NCBI RefSeq assembly: GCF_003367505.1
Contig: NZ_PXXX01000010.1
Location: 186,001-250,000 of the forward strand
DNA length: 64,000 bases
DNA from: Lysinibacillus capsici
GTDB lineage: Bacteria > Bacillota > Bacilli > Bacillales_A > Planococcaceae
Direction of reading: 5' to 3'
Shown: positions 1 through 7,583 of the stretch, piece after piece
Position numbering within the stretch: position 1 is the first letter of the stretch
Layout: each line of letters begins with the position of its first letter
The notes under the pieces: generated by a model
The model's database searches: none
What the model was told of the DNA's origin: nothing
The model's input: only the letters and a program-made list of their open reading frames with translations
Program-made: the position numbers and the translations under genes

Positions 1-45
1 CTTAGCCGAGAAATGAAAGGCTTTATGCACAATGCGTTAAAATAA
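1..45 (+). CDS. C-terminal tail of a gene cut by the window edge
   Basis: An open frame enters from the left edge and stops at TAA (43-45), giving a tail that reads LSREMKGFMHNALK. Eighteen bases later the acetyltransferase starts behind a GAGGTG ribosome site, so the two genes are probably co-transcribed. The fragment is too short to assign to a family. Confidence 0.45.
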   Translation, partial: LSREMKGFMHNALK

Positions 46-62
46 TAATGAGGTGAACAATA

Positions 63-608
63 ATGCAAATTACCATTAACCAAGATTTAGCTTTACGGAT
101 GATCGCACCTGAAGATGCAGAGAAGGTTTTTGCATTAACGGATGCCTCGAGGGAATATTTGAAAGAATGGCTACCATGGCTAGATTTTACAAAAGAACTG
201 GCGGATACAAAAGCCTATATTGAGGGCTGTATTAAGGGACATGAAGCGAACAGTAGCCTCTCCCTAGTCATTCTCTTTAAAAATGAAATTGTTGGCATTG
301 CAGGCTTTAACGCGATTAATCCGAGCAATAAAATCGGCACTATTGGCTATTGGTTGAGCGAAGGAGCACAAGGACATGGCATCATGACGAAAACGGTAAA
401 AGCTTTATTGCAATATGCCTTTGAAACATTGAAGCTTCATAAAGTTGAAATTCGTGTTGCTGAAGCCAATCACAAAAGTCGCGCAATCCCAGAACGTCTT
501 GGATTCATGCAAGAAGGAACCATTCGAGCTGCAGAATGGCTCTACGATCATTATGTAAATCACGTTATTTATGGCATGCTTGTAAGTGAATGGCAGCAAC
601 AACTATAA
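63..608 (+). CDS. RimJ/RimL-type GNAT N-acetyltransferase
   Basis: 181 residues, the usual length for cytoplasmic GNAT enzymes of the RimJ/RimL/YdaF group, which move an acetyl group from acetyl-CoA to a protein N-terminus or small amine. The acetyl-CoA-binding region is visible near residues 97-115 (YWLSEGAQGHGIMTKTVKAL, a form of the Q/RxxGxG/A signature). It is followed by the typical KVEIRVAEANHKSRAIPERLGF block, residues about 126-148 (quoted here as a description of KVEIRV, NHKSRAI and ERLGF in order). ATG follows AATGAGGTGAACAATA. A bidirectional terminator follows immediately. The substrate cannot be told. In B. subtilis an acetyltransferase (YuaI) sits beside flotillin, but here the gene is convergent with flotillin, so orthology is unproven. 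Confidence 0.85.
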   Translation: MQITINQDLALRMIAPEDAEKVFALTDASREYLKEWLPWLDFTKELADTKAYIEGCIKGHEANSSLSLVILFKNEIVGIAGFNAINPSNKIGTIGYWLSEGAQGHGIMTKTVKALLQYAFETLKLHKVEIRVAEANHKSRAIPERLGFMQEGTIRAAEWLYDHYVNHVIYGMLVSEWQQQL

Positions 609-644
609 AAAAACGACCTGATGAGATCATCAGGTCGTTTTTTG
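607..644. terminator. bidirectional intrinsic terminator
   Basis: A near-perfect hairpin (ACGACCTGATGA pairing with TCATCAGGTCGT) is flanked by A and T runs. It lies between the convergent acetyltransferase and flotillin genes and can serve both. Confidence 0.9.
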
Positions 645-2195
645 TTAGGATTGTTCTACCGCTTCTTTCGTTTCTTCAGGTGCTTGCTTTTTTTCAAGTC
701 CTAAAGCAATCTGCTCTAATTCTGGACGCAATGTGTGCTTCCCAGCATAGCTCTCGATCAGCTCTTTTACATCGAGACCAGAAGTTTCTTTTAATGTTTC
801 TTGAAGTGTAGACATTAAATTGGTTGCGTAAGATGTCACCTTATTCGCACCACTTCCCTCTCCACCACCAGTATCGACCACTGTAATCTTATCGATATTG
901 CCAAGTGGACTTGCAAGCTCTTTTGCATACTCTGGCATCATGCGTACAACCATATCCAGTACAGCTGCTTGACCATAGTATTCAAAGGCTTCGGCAATCT
1001 TACGTTTAGCTTCAGCTTCAGCCAGACCACGTAGACGAATGATATCAGCCTCCGTCTCCCCTTGTGCTCGCTCTGCATCAGCTTTGGCAAGACCATCCAA
1101 ACGAATTTTCTCTGCCTCTGCTTTTGCTAATGATTCAATACGATATTTTTCCGCATCAGCCTGTGCAAGCTCACGCATTTTTTCGGCTGCAGCATTTTGC
1201 TCCACTGCATAGCGATCTGCATCTGCTTTCTTTTTAACCTCAGAGTCATATTGCTTTTCTCTACGTAAAATCTCTTTTTCTTCTAATTCAATTTGCTTTT
1301 GACGCTCGATAATGCGAATTTGCATTTCTTGCTCCGTTACTTCCTGCTTAGCACGAGCAGTTTCAAGCTCATACGCTTGGTCAGCACGCGCTTTGGCAAT
1401 ATCCTGCTCACGTCGGAACTCAGCTACTTTTAATTGATTTTCTTTTTCTGCTTCTGCAATTTCCGTCGCACGCTCTAGTTCTGCCTTTTGTGCTTCCTTA
1501 GACGCTTCTGCACGTTTAATACGTGTTTCTTTTTCTGCATCTGCTGTCGCAATATCAGCATCTCGCTTTACCTGTGCGATTCTCGGTTTCCCTAGTGAGT
1601 CTAAATAGCCATTTTTATCTCGTACATCCTTGATCGTGAAGGATACAATGACAAGACCCATCTTTGCTAAATCTTGTGAAGCAACACGTTGAACTTCCTG
1701 TGAGAATTTATCGCGGTTTTTGTAGATTTCTTCAACCGTCATAGATCCTAAAATGGAACGTAAATGACCTTCTAATACTTCACGTGCTTCCCCTTCGCGC
1801 TCTGCTTTTTGCTTGCCTAAAAACTGCTCTGCTGCTGTCGCAATTTCTGAAATGGAACCGCCAATTTTAATAATGGCTGTACCATCTGCCATAACAGGAA
1901 CACCTTGCTCTGTATACACCTCAGGCGTTGTCACTTCTAGTTTACTAGAAAGTAAGCTTAACGGCTGTGCTTGTTGGAAAATAGGGAATACAAATGTACC
2001 GCCCCCACGAATGATTTTAATGCGATTCCCCGACTCATCCTTATGTACATTTTTAGAGCCGAGATAGCTACCTGTCACAATCAGTGCTTCATCAGGACCC
2101 GCCGTACGATACTTTGTCACATATAAGCCGACTAGGGCAATTAATACAAATGCTACAATTCCTAAAACAATTAAGATATCGGTTGACATAGACAT
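645..2195 (-). CDS. floT: Flotillin-family membrane scaffold protein
   Basis: 516 residues. An N-terminal membrane segment (about 5-26) leads into an SPFH/band-7 domain (roughly 27-210). This is followed by a very long Ala/Glu/Lys-rich coiled coil (about 210-400, repeats such as AEAEK, KADAER) and a C-terminal region with the flotillin YGQAAVLDMVVRMMPEYAK stretch. Flotillins oligomerise on the inner membrane face and organise ordered membrane domains; in B. subtilis FloT (YuaG) works with the NfeD protein YuaF and responds to envelope stress. The gene lies 9 bases downstream of the NfeD gene on the same strand, matching that operon. An AAAGGAGAGAT ribosome site serves either of two Met codons three residues apart. 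Family identification is firm; the FloT rather than FloA assignment rests on length and the NfeD partner. Confidence 0.93.
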   Translation of the reverse strand: MSMSTDILIVLGIVAFVLIALVGLYVTKYRTAGPDEALIVTGSYLGSKNVHKDESGNRIKIIRGGGTFVFPIFQQAQPLSLLSSKLEVTTPEVYTEQGVPVMADGTAIIKIGGSISEIATAAEQFLGKQKAEREGEAREVLEGHLRSILGSMTVEEIYKNRDKFSQEVQRVASQDLAKMGLVIVSFTIKDVRDKNGYLDSLGKPRIAQVKRDADIATADAEKETRIKRAEASKEAQKAELERATEIAEAEKENQLKVAEFRREQDIAKARADQAYELETARAKQEVTEQEMQIRIIERQKQIELEEKEILRREKQYDSEVKKKADADRYAVEQNAAAEKMRELAQADAEKYRIESLAKAEAEKIRLDGLAKADAERAQGETEADIIRLRGLAEAEAKRKIAEAFEYYGQAAVLDMVVRMMPEYAKELASPLGNIDKITVVDTGGGEGSGANKVTSYATNLMSTLQETLKETSGLDVKELIESYAGKHTLRPELEQIALGLEKKQAPEETKEAVEQS

Positions 2196-2204
2196 ATCTC
2201 TCCT

Positions 2205-2744
2205 TTAAACAAATTTTTTCTCGTACGTTCTAACAAAAAGTGTTCCGTCCTTCACATCCACAACAAGTACGGTTTCATCATAGTCAATGGCTTCATTATC
2301 ATAGCCCGTTGCCCGTTTTGAAATCATGCCACTTGTCGTTTCGATAACAACCTCGCCAAAACCATCTACTGGAATTGGCACAATAACTCTTCCTAATTGC
2401 CCGCCTAGCGATTCCTCTGTATAAGCTAAAGAAACATCAGCGGAACGTAGCGGAACGAGAACAAATAAATAAAAGATGGAACTTAAAATAGCACCGATGA
2501 TACATGCAGCAATGATGTTCCAAACGCTAGAGAACCAGGCTAGTTTTTCTAAAATAAAACCTGCTGCTGACATCAACGTAATGAAAGATAGAATGACACT
2601 CGGATTAAAAATGGGTAGTCCTTCCCCAATACCTTCGACTGCATCACCAAAAAACATAACCAATACTGTGGCAAGGCCAGCGAAAATCAAAACCACCAAA
2701 AAGATCTGCTCGAGTGAATAGCCAAATAGCGTCAAGTTGCTCAC
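2205..2744 (-). CDS. NfeD-family membrane protein (YuaF-like), flotillin partner
   Basis: About 179 residues with four hydrophobic segments (around residues 10-32, 45-65, 72-95) and a C-terminal OB-fold-like NfeD domain containing GQLGRVIVPIPVDGFGEVV and the terminal DGTLFVRTYEKKFV. NfeD proteins associate with flotillin/stomatin partners. The GTG at 2744 overlaps its own AAGGGG ribosome site, so the TTG at 2735 (MTLFGYSLEQ) with an 8-base gap is the likelier start (176 residues). A sigma-W-type promoter lies 25-50 bases upstream. The protease domain found in long NfeD homologues is absent, as in YuaF. Confidence 0.88.
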   Translation of the reverse strand: MSNLTLFGYSLEQIFLVVLIFAGLATVLVMFFGDAVEGIGEGLPIFNPSVILSFITLMSAAGFILEKLAWFSSVWNIIAACIIGAILSSIFYLFVLVPLRSADVSLAYTEESLGGQLGRVIVPIPVDGFGEVVIETTSGMISKRATGYDNEAIDYDETVLVVDVKDGTLFVRTYEKKFV

Positions 2745-2768
2745 CCCTTTTCATCATATTACCTACTA

Positions 2769-2795
2769 TACGGATGTACCTCAGGAAAAGTTTCA
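2769..2795 (-). promoter_or_regulatory. Sigma-W-type ECF promoter for the NfeD-flotillin operon
   Basis: Read on the minus strand, TGAAAC (2795-2790) and CGTA (2772-2769) are separated by 17 bases. This matches the sigma-W consensus TGAAAC-N16/17-CGTA. The homologous yuaF-yuaG operon of B. subtilis belongs to the sigma-W regulon, which supports the call. Confidence 0.8.
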
Positions 2796-2889
2796 AAATT
2801 TTTCAAACTCTTCTTTAAAGTATTATTTTTTGCTTTCATTAGAACCATGTTACAATAGAAAAGTATTCTGACAACTAAGGAGAAATGGC

Positions 2890-3267
2890 ATGAAGCTTTC
2901 AACAATCTTAAATTTTATAATTCTAGTATTTTTCACGTTATTATTCGTTAATGATTTCTTTCCTGATACAACTATTGCTGCGATGCTGACTAAAAAAATA
3001 ATATTGCTTATATTAGTTGGGCTTGTCATCATTCAGCTAGCCTTCGACAAGGGTAGATATAAAAGATTATCAAAAAAGGCTTATATCGGATTAACATTGT
3101 ATACAGTTGGATTATGGATCGTTTTAACATTACTTGGCGGTCAATCACAAATTGGCCTATCGTTCACAAGTCCTCTATTCTATATCATTGTTGTGCTTCT
3201 TGGATTGGATTTAATCCGCCTTTCACGCCAAACTAAGCGGGATCAAACAGAGGAGAAAGCGAAGTAA
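2890..3267 (+). CDS. Small four-helix membrane protein, unknown function
   Basis: 125 residues. Hydrophobic segments lie near 7-26, 33-50, 64-84 and 91-108, followed by a charged tail (RLSRQTKRDQTEEKAK). ATG is preceded by CTAAGGAGAAATGGC, a strong ribosome site, so the gene is likely real. It resembles small Bacillaceae YczI/DUF3953-type membrane proteins (about 75-125 residues), but I cannot name it with confidence. It is transcribed away from the NfeD gene, whose sigma-W promoter lies about 100 bases to the left. Confidence 0.75.
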   Translation: MKLSTILNFIILVFFTLLFVNDFFPDTTIAAMLTKKIILLILVGLVIIQLAFDKGRYKRLSKKAYIGLTLYTVGLWIVLTLLGGQSQIGLSFTSPLFYIIVVLLGLDLIRLSRQTKRDQTEEKAK

Positions 3268-3273
3268 AGCACA

Positions 3274-3357
3274 GCTATCCGTCAATCTTACGAAGCTATC
3301 CACCACTTTCGCACTGCTAACCGTCACTTTTGTCCCTCTATCCGACGACAACATAAA
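3274..3357. repeat. Four degenerate 21-bp tandem units
   Basis: Units begin at 3274, 3295, 3316 and 3337, exactly 21 bases apart. The first three open with GCTATCC or GCTAACC and the fourth with TCTATCC. Two share CCGTCACTTTT-like cores. They sit between the small membrane protein stop and its terminator. A related set lies at 8664-8747. Confidence 0.6.
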
Positions 3358-3393
3358 AAGCATGTCTCCGATTTTGACAGAGACATGCTTTTC
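3356..3393. terminator. bidirectional intrinsic terminator
   Basis: Hairpin AAGCATGTCTC / GAGACATGCTT with a T-rich 3' side in both directions, between convergent genes. Confidence 0.85.
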
Positions 3394-4128
3394 TTATGAT
3401 TCTAATACATTTAAAATGGCATCCAGCTCATGGACAGCTAGATCTAAGCGTTCCTTCGCTTCGATATTTTGCTGTTTTAAGTGACTAAACTCTAGTAAAT
3501 TTTTCTCATGCTTTAATTTAATAGATGATAAACGTTCGATTCGTGCTTCTACTTTTTCTATTGCTTGCTCACAGACAGTTGTCCAGAGCTTTTCTGATTG
3601 TTGCATTTCCGTTGTCGATGGGTTGTGCTGACGCATAATTCGTGCGTAAACCATTTCAATTTGTTCAATTAGCTCCGAATAAAAATGGCGCTCAACGCGT
3701 GTTGTTTGGAATGTTGGATGTTCTACCTCTTTGGCATATGGCGTTATTTGACGAAGTAGCTTGCCAGCATTTTCTCCAAAAGCATGGGATAAATTCAAGA
3801 CATTCATTAATTGCAATAATAAGCGTATTTCTTCTAGATTAATAAGTTGGGAATCGATGCTTTCCTTTAACTTTAATGACTCCATGTAGCGTCGATCAAA
3901 ATGTTCAATTTCACCGTTGCGCTGCTCTACTAAATGGACACTTGCATTGTCTTTCAAGCTTTTAATATAGCGAATGGCATGGTTTTTTAGCTCTTCTTTT
4001 GACAGCAAGTTATCATTGTCTTGTTGTGGTTTTTCTCGTTGAACATACGCAAATGCATCCATTTTTTTGGGCCATTGTGCTGCTTGGGTTTCATCTGAGA
4101 CATTATAGCGTATATAAATTCCGTGCAT
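3394..4128 (-). CDS. Hypothetical coiled-coil protein
   Basis: 244 residues from the ATG at 4128, chosen because GGAGG lies 7 bases upstream; a longer frame reading MFNGLGGYE lacks a ribosome site. The N-terminus (MHGIYIRYNVSDETQAAQWP) looks beta-rich. The rest is alpha-helical, with a coiled-coil C-terminus from about 185 (EKVEARIERLSSIKLKHEKN). No signal peptide, membrane segment or catalytic motif is evident, so it is probably cytoplasmic. I do not recognise the family. A convergent terminator separates it from the small membrane protein, so it is transcribed alone or with nothing visible upstream. Confidence 0.7.
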   Translation of the reverse strand: MHGIYIRYNVSDETQAAQWPKKMDAFAYVQREKPQQDNDNLLSKEELKNHAIRYIKSLKDNASVHLVEQRNGEIEHFDRRYMESLKLKESIDSQLINLEEIRLLLQLMNVLNLSHAFGENAGKLLRQITPYAKEVEHPTFQTTRVERHFYSELIEQIEMVYARIMRQHNPSTTEMQQSEKLWTTVCEQAIEKVEARIERLSSIKLKHEKNLLEFSHLKQQNIEAKERLDLAVHELDAILNVLES

Positions 4129-4590
4129 TTCATATCCTCCAAGTCCATTAAACAAGTATCTCTAAAGACAATAAATCGAATACGACATTTTTTCAAGTAA
4201 AAAACTTTTAATAATTGAAAATCCTTCTTTTTAACAATAAAACAAAAATCCCGAATAGTCGATACTATTCAGGATTTTACTAGTTTTCATTTATTCCTAC
4301 TTATCCTTTAACACCTTTCCACCTGCTCCACTAACCCGTGTATAGTTGCATCTCGCAAATTCATATCAGGCAATGGATAAAAACAATGCTGTTAACTGAG
4401 GCCTGAGGAATACGATGTCGTAATGAGCAGCTATCGTTCTACAGGAGCAGGAAATGATTTTTGCTGATTATATTTTAAAGCATCCCTTCATTAAAATAAC
4501 TTGTAATCAAAATTGACAAGTACAGTTCTAAAAAATCGCCAAGTTCCTTGTAAGCACTACAGGAATTTGGCGATCTTTATGTGTAGCTAT
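4129..4590. other. Gene-free stretch with hairpins
   Basis: About 460 bases without a convincing gene. A hairpin near 4245-4276 (ATCCCGAATAGT / ACTATTCAGGAT) may terminate a short transcript. A strong terminator occupies 4530-4577. Nothing else recognisable was seen on either strand. Confidence 0.5.
4530..4577 (-). terminator. Terminator of the ABC-F/GNAT operon
   Basis: Minus-strand hairpin ATCGCCAA...TTGGCGAT extended by TTCCTGTAG / CTTACAAGGAA elements, followed by TTTTTTAG. It lies just downstream of the acetyltransferase stop. Confidence 0.8.
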
Positions 4591-5382
4591 TTAAGCCTGT
4601 TGGCGGATATCTTGAATGCTCTTCCCTTCAGTAAACGCATGAATCGATGCAACGGAGCCCACCGATTTAAAATTTGCCTTCTCATAGACTTTGGCAACCT
4701 GTTCACTAATTGGTAATATCCAAAGATCGTCCAATCCAAGCTTGACTGATTGCTGTTGGATATGCTGCAGCATATAGCCGATTAAACCACGACCACGATA
4801 GCTTTCAGTTGTTGCAACACTTTCAATCCTACCTTGATTTTCTGACACAAAAATATTTGCTGAGCAGCACGCCACCCCATCTAGTCTTAGTAGATAATAC
4901 GTAAAATGTGAAGAATGATAGGTTTGCTCAAATGCCTTTTTTATTAATGAAGGCTCCCCAAATGCAGAAATGCTCATTTCTACTGCTAATGCTTCCTCCA
5001 TATTTGCATCCGTTACACGCTCAATTTGAATGGCAGGATTAGGTGGAAGTATCGCATATTCACCATCCCAGTACTGAATTTCATTAACAAAATGCTCATA
5101 TTGAAAGCCGTGCGTCTCTAATGCCTCTATACATAGCTGATTTTGTTCTAGATTATATAAATAAATCCGCGGGATCAGAGATTTTGATTGGTAGAAATCT
5201 TTGATGTCTTGTAAAAATAAGTCAGGTTGTTCAATCTTTCTCCAAATCTGTGCATGATTTGCATCGTAATAGGTTGGGATAGCCTGATTGTAAAATAAGA
5301 CCCCCTCCTTACAAACCTCCACTTCACTGAAACTCTTCACATACTCTATATCAAGCTGCATAATGCGTTCTAAATTAAACAT
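4591..5382 (-). CDS. GNAT-family acetyltransferase, second gene of the ABC-F operon
   Basis: 263 residues. The N-terminal half is a degenerate GNAT-like region. The C-terminal half carries the acetyl-CoA motif ATTESYRGRGLIGYMLQHI (about 190-208), then LGLDDLWILPISEQVAKVYEKANF, typical of GNATs (given here only as landmarks LWILP and YEKANF). The start overlaps the ABC-F coding end by 8 bases, so the two are translationally coupled and co-regulated by the ABC-F leader. Because ABC-F proteins often act on drug-stalled ribosomes, a drug- or peptide-modifying role is conceivable, but the acceptor is unknown. AAGGGGG precedes the ATG. Confidence 0.8.
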   Translation of the reverse strand: MFNLERIMQLDIEYVKSFSEVEVCKEGVLFYNQAIPTYYDANHAQIWRKIEQPDLFLQDIKDFYQSKSLIPRIYLYNLEQNQLCIEALETHGFQYEHFVNEIQYWDGEYAILPPNPAIQIERVTDANMEEALAVEMSISAFGEPSLIKKAFEQTYHSSHFTYYLLRLDGVACCSANIFVSENQGRIESVATTESYRGRGLIGYMLQHIQQQSVKLGLDDLWILPISEQVAKVYEKANFKSVGSVASIHAFTEGKSIQDIRQQA

Positions 5383-7174
5383 GCTCTGTGCCCCCTTCTA
5401 ACCATCTTTCATATAAATTTTCTAATTGAAGTTCAAGCTTCTGCCGTTGTTCTTTAGCAAGCGATGGTTGTTGTAGTTTTGTCTCTAATTTTTCAATTTG
5501 CTGTTCAATCGGTAATTCTTTTTTTGGTGGCTGCGTTTTATTTACTGGTTGTTTTTCAACCATTTTCATTGCAAGTTCCTGTCGTTTTTCTCTAGCCCAC
5601 TCATAATCTCCCTCAAAAACTTGAATAGTCTGGTTTTCAATCCACGCCGTTTTCGTAAAAATTTTCTGTAAGAAATAGCGGTCATGTGACACCCCAATAA
5701 TCGTGCCTTCAAAGGATTCCAGTGTCTCTTCCAATACTTCTCTTGCTTCAATATCTAAATGATTCGTTGGCTCATCTAAGATTAAGACATTGATATCCTC
5801 ATGCATTAATTGTGCTAAACGAAGACGCATTTTTTCTCCACCACTTAAGTCCTTCACTTTTTTAAAGACATCATAGCCATAGAACAAAAATCGTGCGAGT
5901 ATATGGCGAGCTTCCGCCTCTGACACGGCGACACTTTCACGAAAGGCATCAATTAATCGTATAGCAGGATTTGGATGTTCAAATTGCTGGGAAAGGTATC
6001 CAAATTTCACATTACTTCCAATCTGACACACTCCCTGATTAGGAATGATTTCCCCTAATATCATTCTTAATAATGTTGATTTTCCACTACCATTGCTCCC
6101 AACAATCGCTAATCTTTCGCCAAAATAAATAGCTAGATTGCTTTCCTTCAATAAAGGCTTATCAAAGCCATGATCAATGGCTTGCAAAAGCACGACCTCT
6201 TTACCACTGCGTTCAGCCATCGTTAACGCTAAATTCATTTTCTTTTTAGTGAGGGGCTTCTTTACTCGCTCGATACGTGCTAATGCTTTTTCCATACTCT
6301 TTGCACGTCGATGCATGGATGCGTTTGGTGGATTCGCCTCATTTGCCCACTGCTTTAATCGTTTAATTGTTTCTTGCATCTTTTTAATTTTCTTTTGTTG
6401 CTCTTCATAATTTGCAAACTGTTGTTCAATTTTTGCTTCTTTTTGTGCTATAAAGGCATCATAATGGCCGTTATACGTAAAAGCCTCTCCATCCTCAATT
6501 TCGATAATCTTCTGGGCTATTTGATTCATGAATTGACGATCATGGGATACGACAATGACAATCCCCTCAAAGTTTCGCACATAATGTTCAAGCCACTCAA
6601 TAGCTTGCATATCCAGATGGTTCGTTGGTTCATCCAATAACAAAATAGAGGGCTTTTTCAATAAAATTTGTCCAAGCATAACCTTTGTTTTTTCACCACC
6701 ACTTAAACTACTAAATGGCTGCTCTAGCATATCTGAAATACCCAGTCCATTTGCAATCATTGCTAGCTGTGCATCTACTTCATAGCCCCCTAATAGCATA
6801 AATTGCTCCTGCAATTGCCCATATTGCAGTAATATTTTATCCGTGACCGTCGACTGCATCTCTTGCTCAAGTGCTGTCATTTTTGCCTTTATTGCATAAA
6901 TATCCGCAAATGCTTCCTCCAGCACTTCTTTCACAGCATGGAGTGGATAATGTGGAATCTGATGTAAATAGCCAATCGTCGCTTCTTTACTTTTAATTAT
7001 TCGTCCCTTGTCAGGTATCTCTACCCCTGCAAGCAGTTGTAATAAAGTCGTTTTTCCACTGCCATTTACACCAACAATCGCCACATGTTCACCACTATTT
7101 ACCTCTAGCTGTAAGTTCTCGAATAATATATTGCCACCCATAATTTTTTGAATTTGTTCAGCTTTCATTTGCAT
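5375..7174 (-). CDS. ABC-F ATPase (ribosome-associated, possible antibiotic-resistance type)
   Basis: 599 residues with two nucleotide-binding domains and no membrane segment, the ABC-F layout. Domain 1 has Walker A GVNGSGKT (35-42), signature LSGGE (157-161) and Walker B ILLLDEPTNHLD (177-188). A basic helical linker (about 255-320, with KKIKKMQETIKRLKQWANEA) separates it from domain 2, which has GSNGSGKST, LSGGEKMRL and LILDEPTNHLD. ABC-F proteins bind the ribosomal E site; resistance members dislodge antibiotics. The ATG at 7174 has GGAGG 8 bases upstream. A longer frame starting at 7240 runs through an attenuator hairpin and is rejected. The leader (7175-7481) has the uORF/terminator design of inducible resistance genes. 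The exact subfamily (Vga/Lsa/Vml or housekeeping) cannot be fixed by eye. Confidence 0.9.
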   Translation of the reverse strand: MQMKAEQIQKIMGGNILFENLQLEVNSGEHVAIVGVNGSGKTTLLQLLAGVEIPDKGRIIKSKEATIGYLHQIPHYPLHAVKEVLEEAFADIYAIKAKMTALEQEMQSTVTDKILLQYGQLQEQFMLLGGYEVDAQLAMIANGLGISDMLEQPFSSLSGGEKTKVMLGQILLKKPSILLLDEPTNHLDMQAIEWLEHYVRNFEGIVIVVSHDRQFMNQIAQKIIEIEDGEAFTYNGHYDAFIAQKEAKIEQQFANYEEQQKKIKKMQETIKRLKQWANEANPPNASMHRRAKSMEKALARIERVKKPLTKKKMNLALTMAERSGKEVVLLQAIDHGFDKPLLKESNLAIYFGERLAIVGSNGSGKSTLLRMILGEIIPNQGVCQIGSNVKFGYLSQQFEHPNPAIRLIDAFRESVAVSEAEARHILARFLFYGYDVFKKVKDLSGGEKMRLRLAQLMHEDINVLILDEPTNHLDIEAREVLEETLESFEGTIIGVSHDRYFLQKIFTKTAWIENQTIQVFEGDYEWAREKRQELAMKMVEKQPVNKTQPPKKELPIEQQIEKLETKLQQPSLAKEQRQKLELQLENLYERWLEGGTEHV

Positions 7175-7218
7175 CGTTTTTTCCTCCAATGAAACGTGCG
7201 AAAACATCTTTAGAACAC

Positions 7219-7247
7219 AAAAAAGACTGCTCATTAACAAGCAGTCC
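7219..7247 (-). terminator. Attenuator hairpin in the ABC-F leader
   Basis: On the minus strand GACTGCT (7246-7240) pairs with AGCAGTC (7231-7225) across an 8-base loop and is followed by six T. It lies between the leader ORF stop and the ABC-F ribosome site, in the sense orientation. It would stop transcription before the gene unless disrupted. Confidence 0.75.
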
Positions 7248-7278
7248 TCTTCTCAATTAAATGTGTGAAAAAGAATGG

Positions 7279-7419
7279 TTAATTCGCTACGTTTGTTATT
7301 TGATTTTGCTTAAAAATGGACAGACCTATCCCGTTGTTCGCAAAATCGAAAGTAATCACACGTGCAAAATACATAGCCGTATCCACTTTTACACATGTTT
7401 TCGTAGCGTTTTTATTCAT
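7279..7419 (-). CDS. 46-residue leader ORF upstream of ABC-F
   Basis: ATG at 7419 is preceded by GGAGGTGAGAAGGA, one of the best ribosome sites in the window. It opens a 46-codon frame (MNKNATKTCVKVDTAMYF at the start, KQNQITNVAN at the end) that stops at TAA 7279. CGCTACG near its start is complementary to CGTAGCG near its end, so ribosome position could alter RNA folding ahead of the attenuator. Leader peptides of this sort regulate vmlR- and msr-type genes through drug-induced stalling. The peptide matches no family I know; a regulatory rather than functional product is the inference. Confidence 0.6.
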   Translation of the reverse strand: MNKNATKTCVKVDTAMYFARVITFDFANNGIGLSIFKQNQITNVAN

Positions 7420-7452
7420 TCCTTCTCACCTCCGTTCATAGTAGTTATGGCT

Positions 7453-7481
7453 ATCATAACATTATTCGGATTATTTGGAAA
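7453..7481 (-). promoter_or_regulatory. Predicted promoter of the ABC-F leader
   Basis: On the minus strand an extended -10 TGTTATGAT (TATGAT at 7458-7453) lies 17 bases from TTTCCA (7481-7476). It is located about 35-60 bases upstream of the leader ORF. Confidence 0.5.
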
Positions 7482-7546
7482 GGGAAAATTTAACGTTCAT
7501 TTATCATCATTCAAAAGTTCTATTTGATCGAAATTCGCACAAAGAA

Positions 7547-7583
7547 AAACATGAGTGGTTGATTCATAGCCCCCTCATGTTTT
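7547..7583 (-). terminator. Terminator of the AbrB-family membrane protein gene
   Basis: Minus-strand hairpin AAAACATGAG / CTCATGTTTTTC overlaps the stop codon and ends in a T run. Confidence 0.75.

Noticed and set aside
7175-7240. Extended N-terminus for the ABC-F protein beginning at 7240
   Set aside because: It reads through the attenuator hairpin and has no ribosome site; the ATG at 7174 has GGAGG at ideal spacing and matches the family start.
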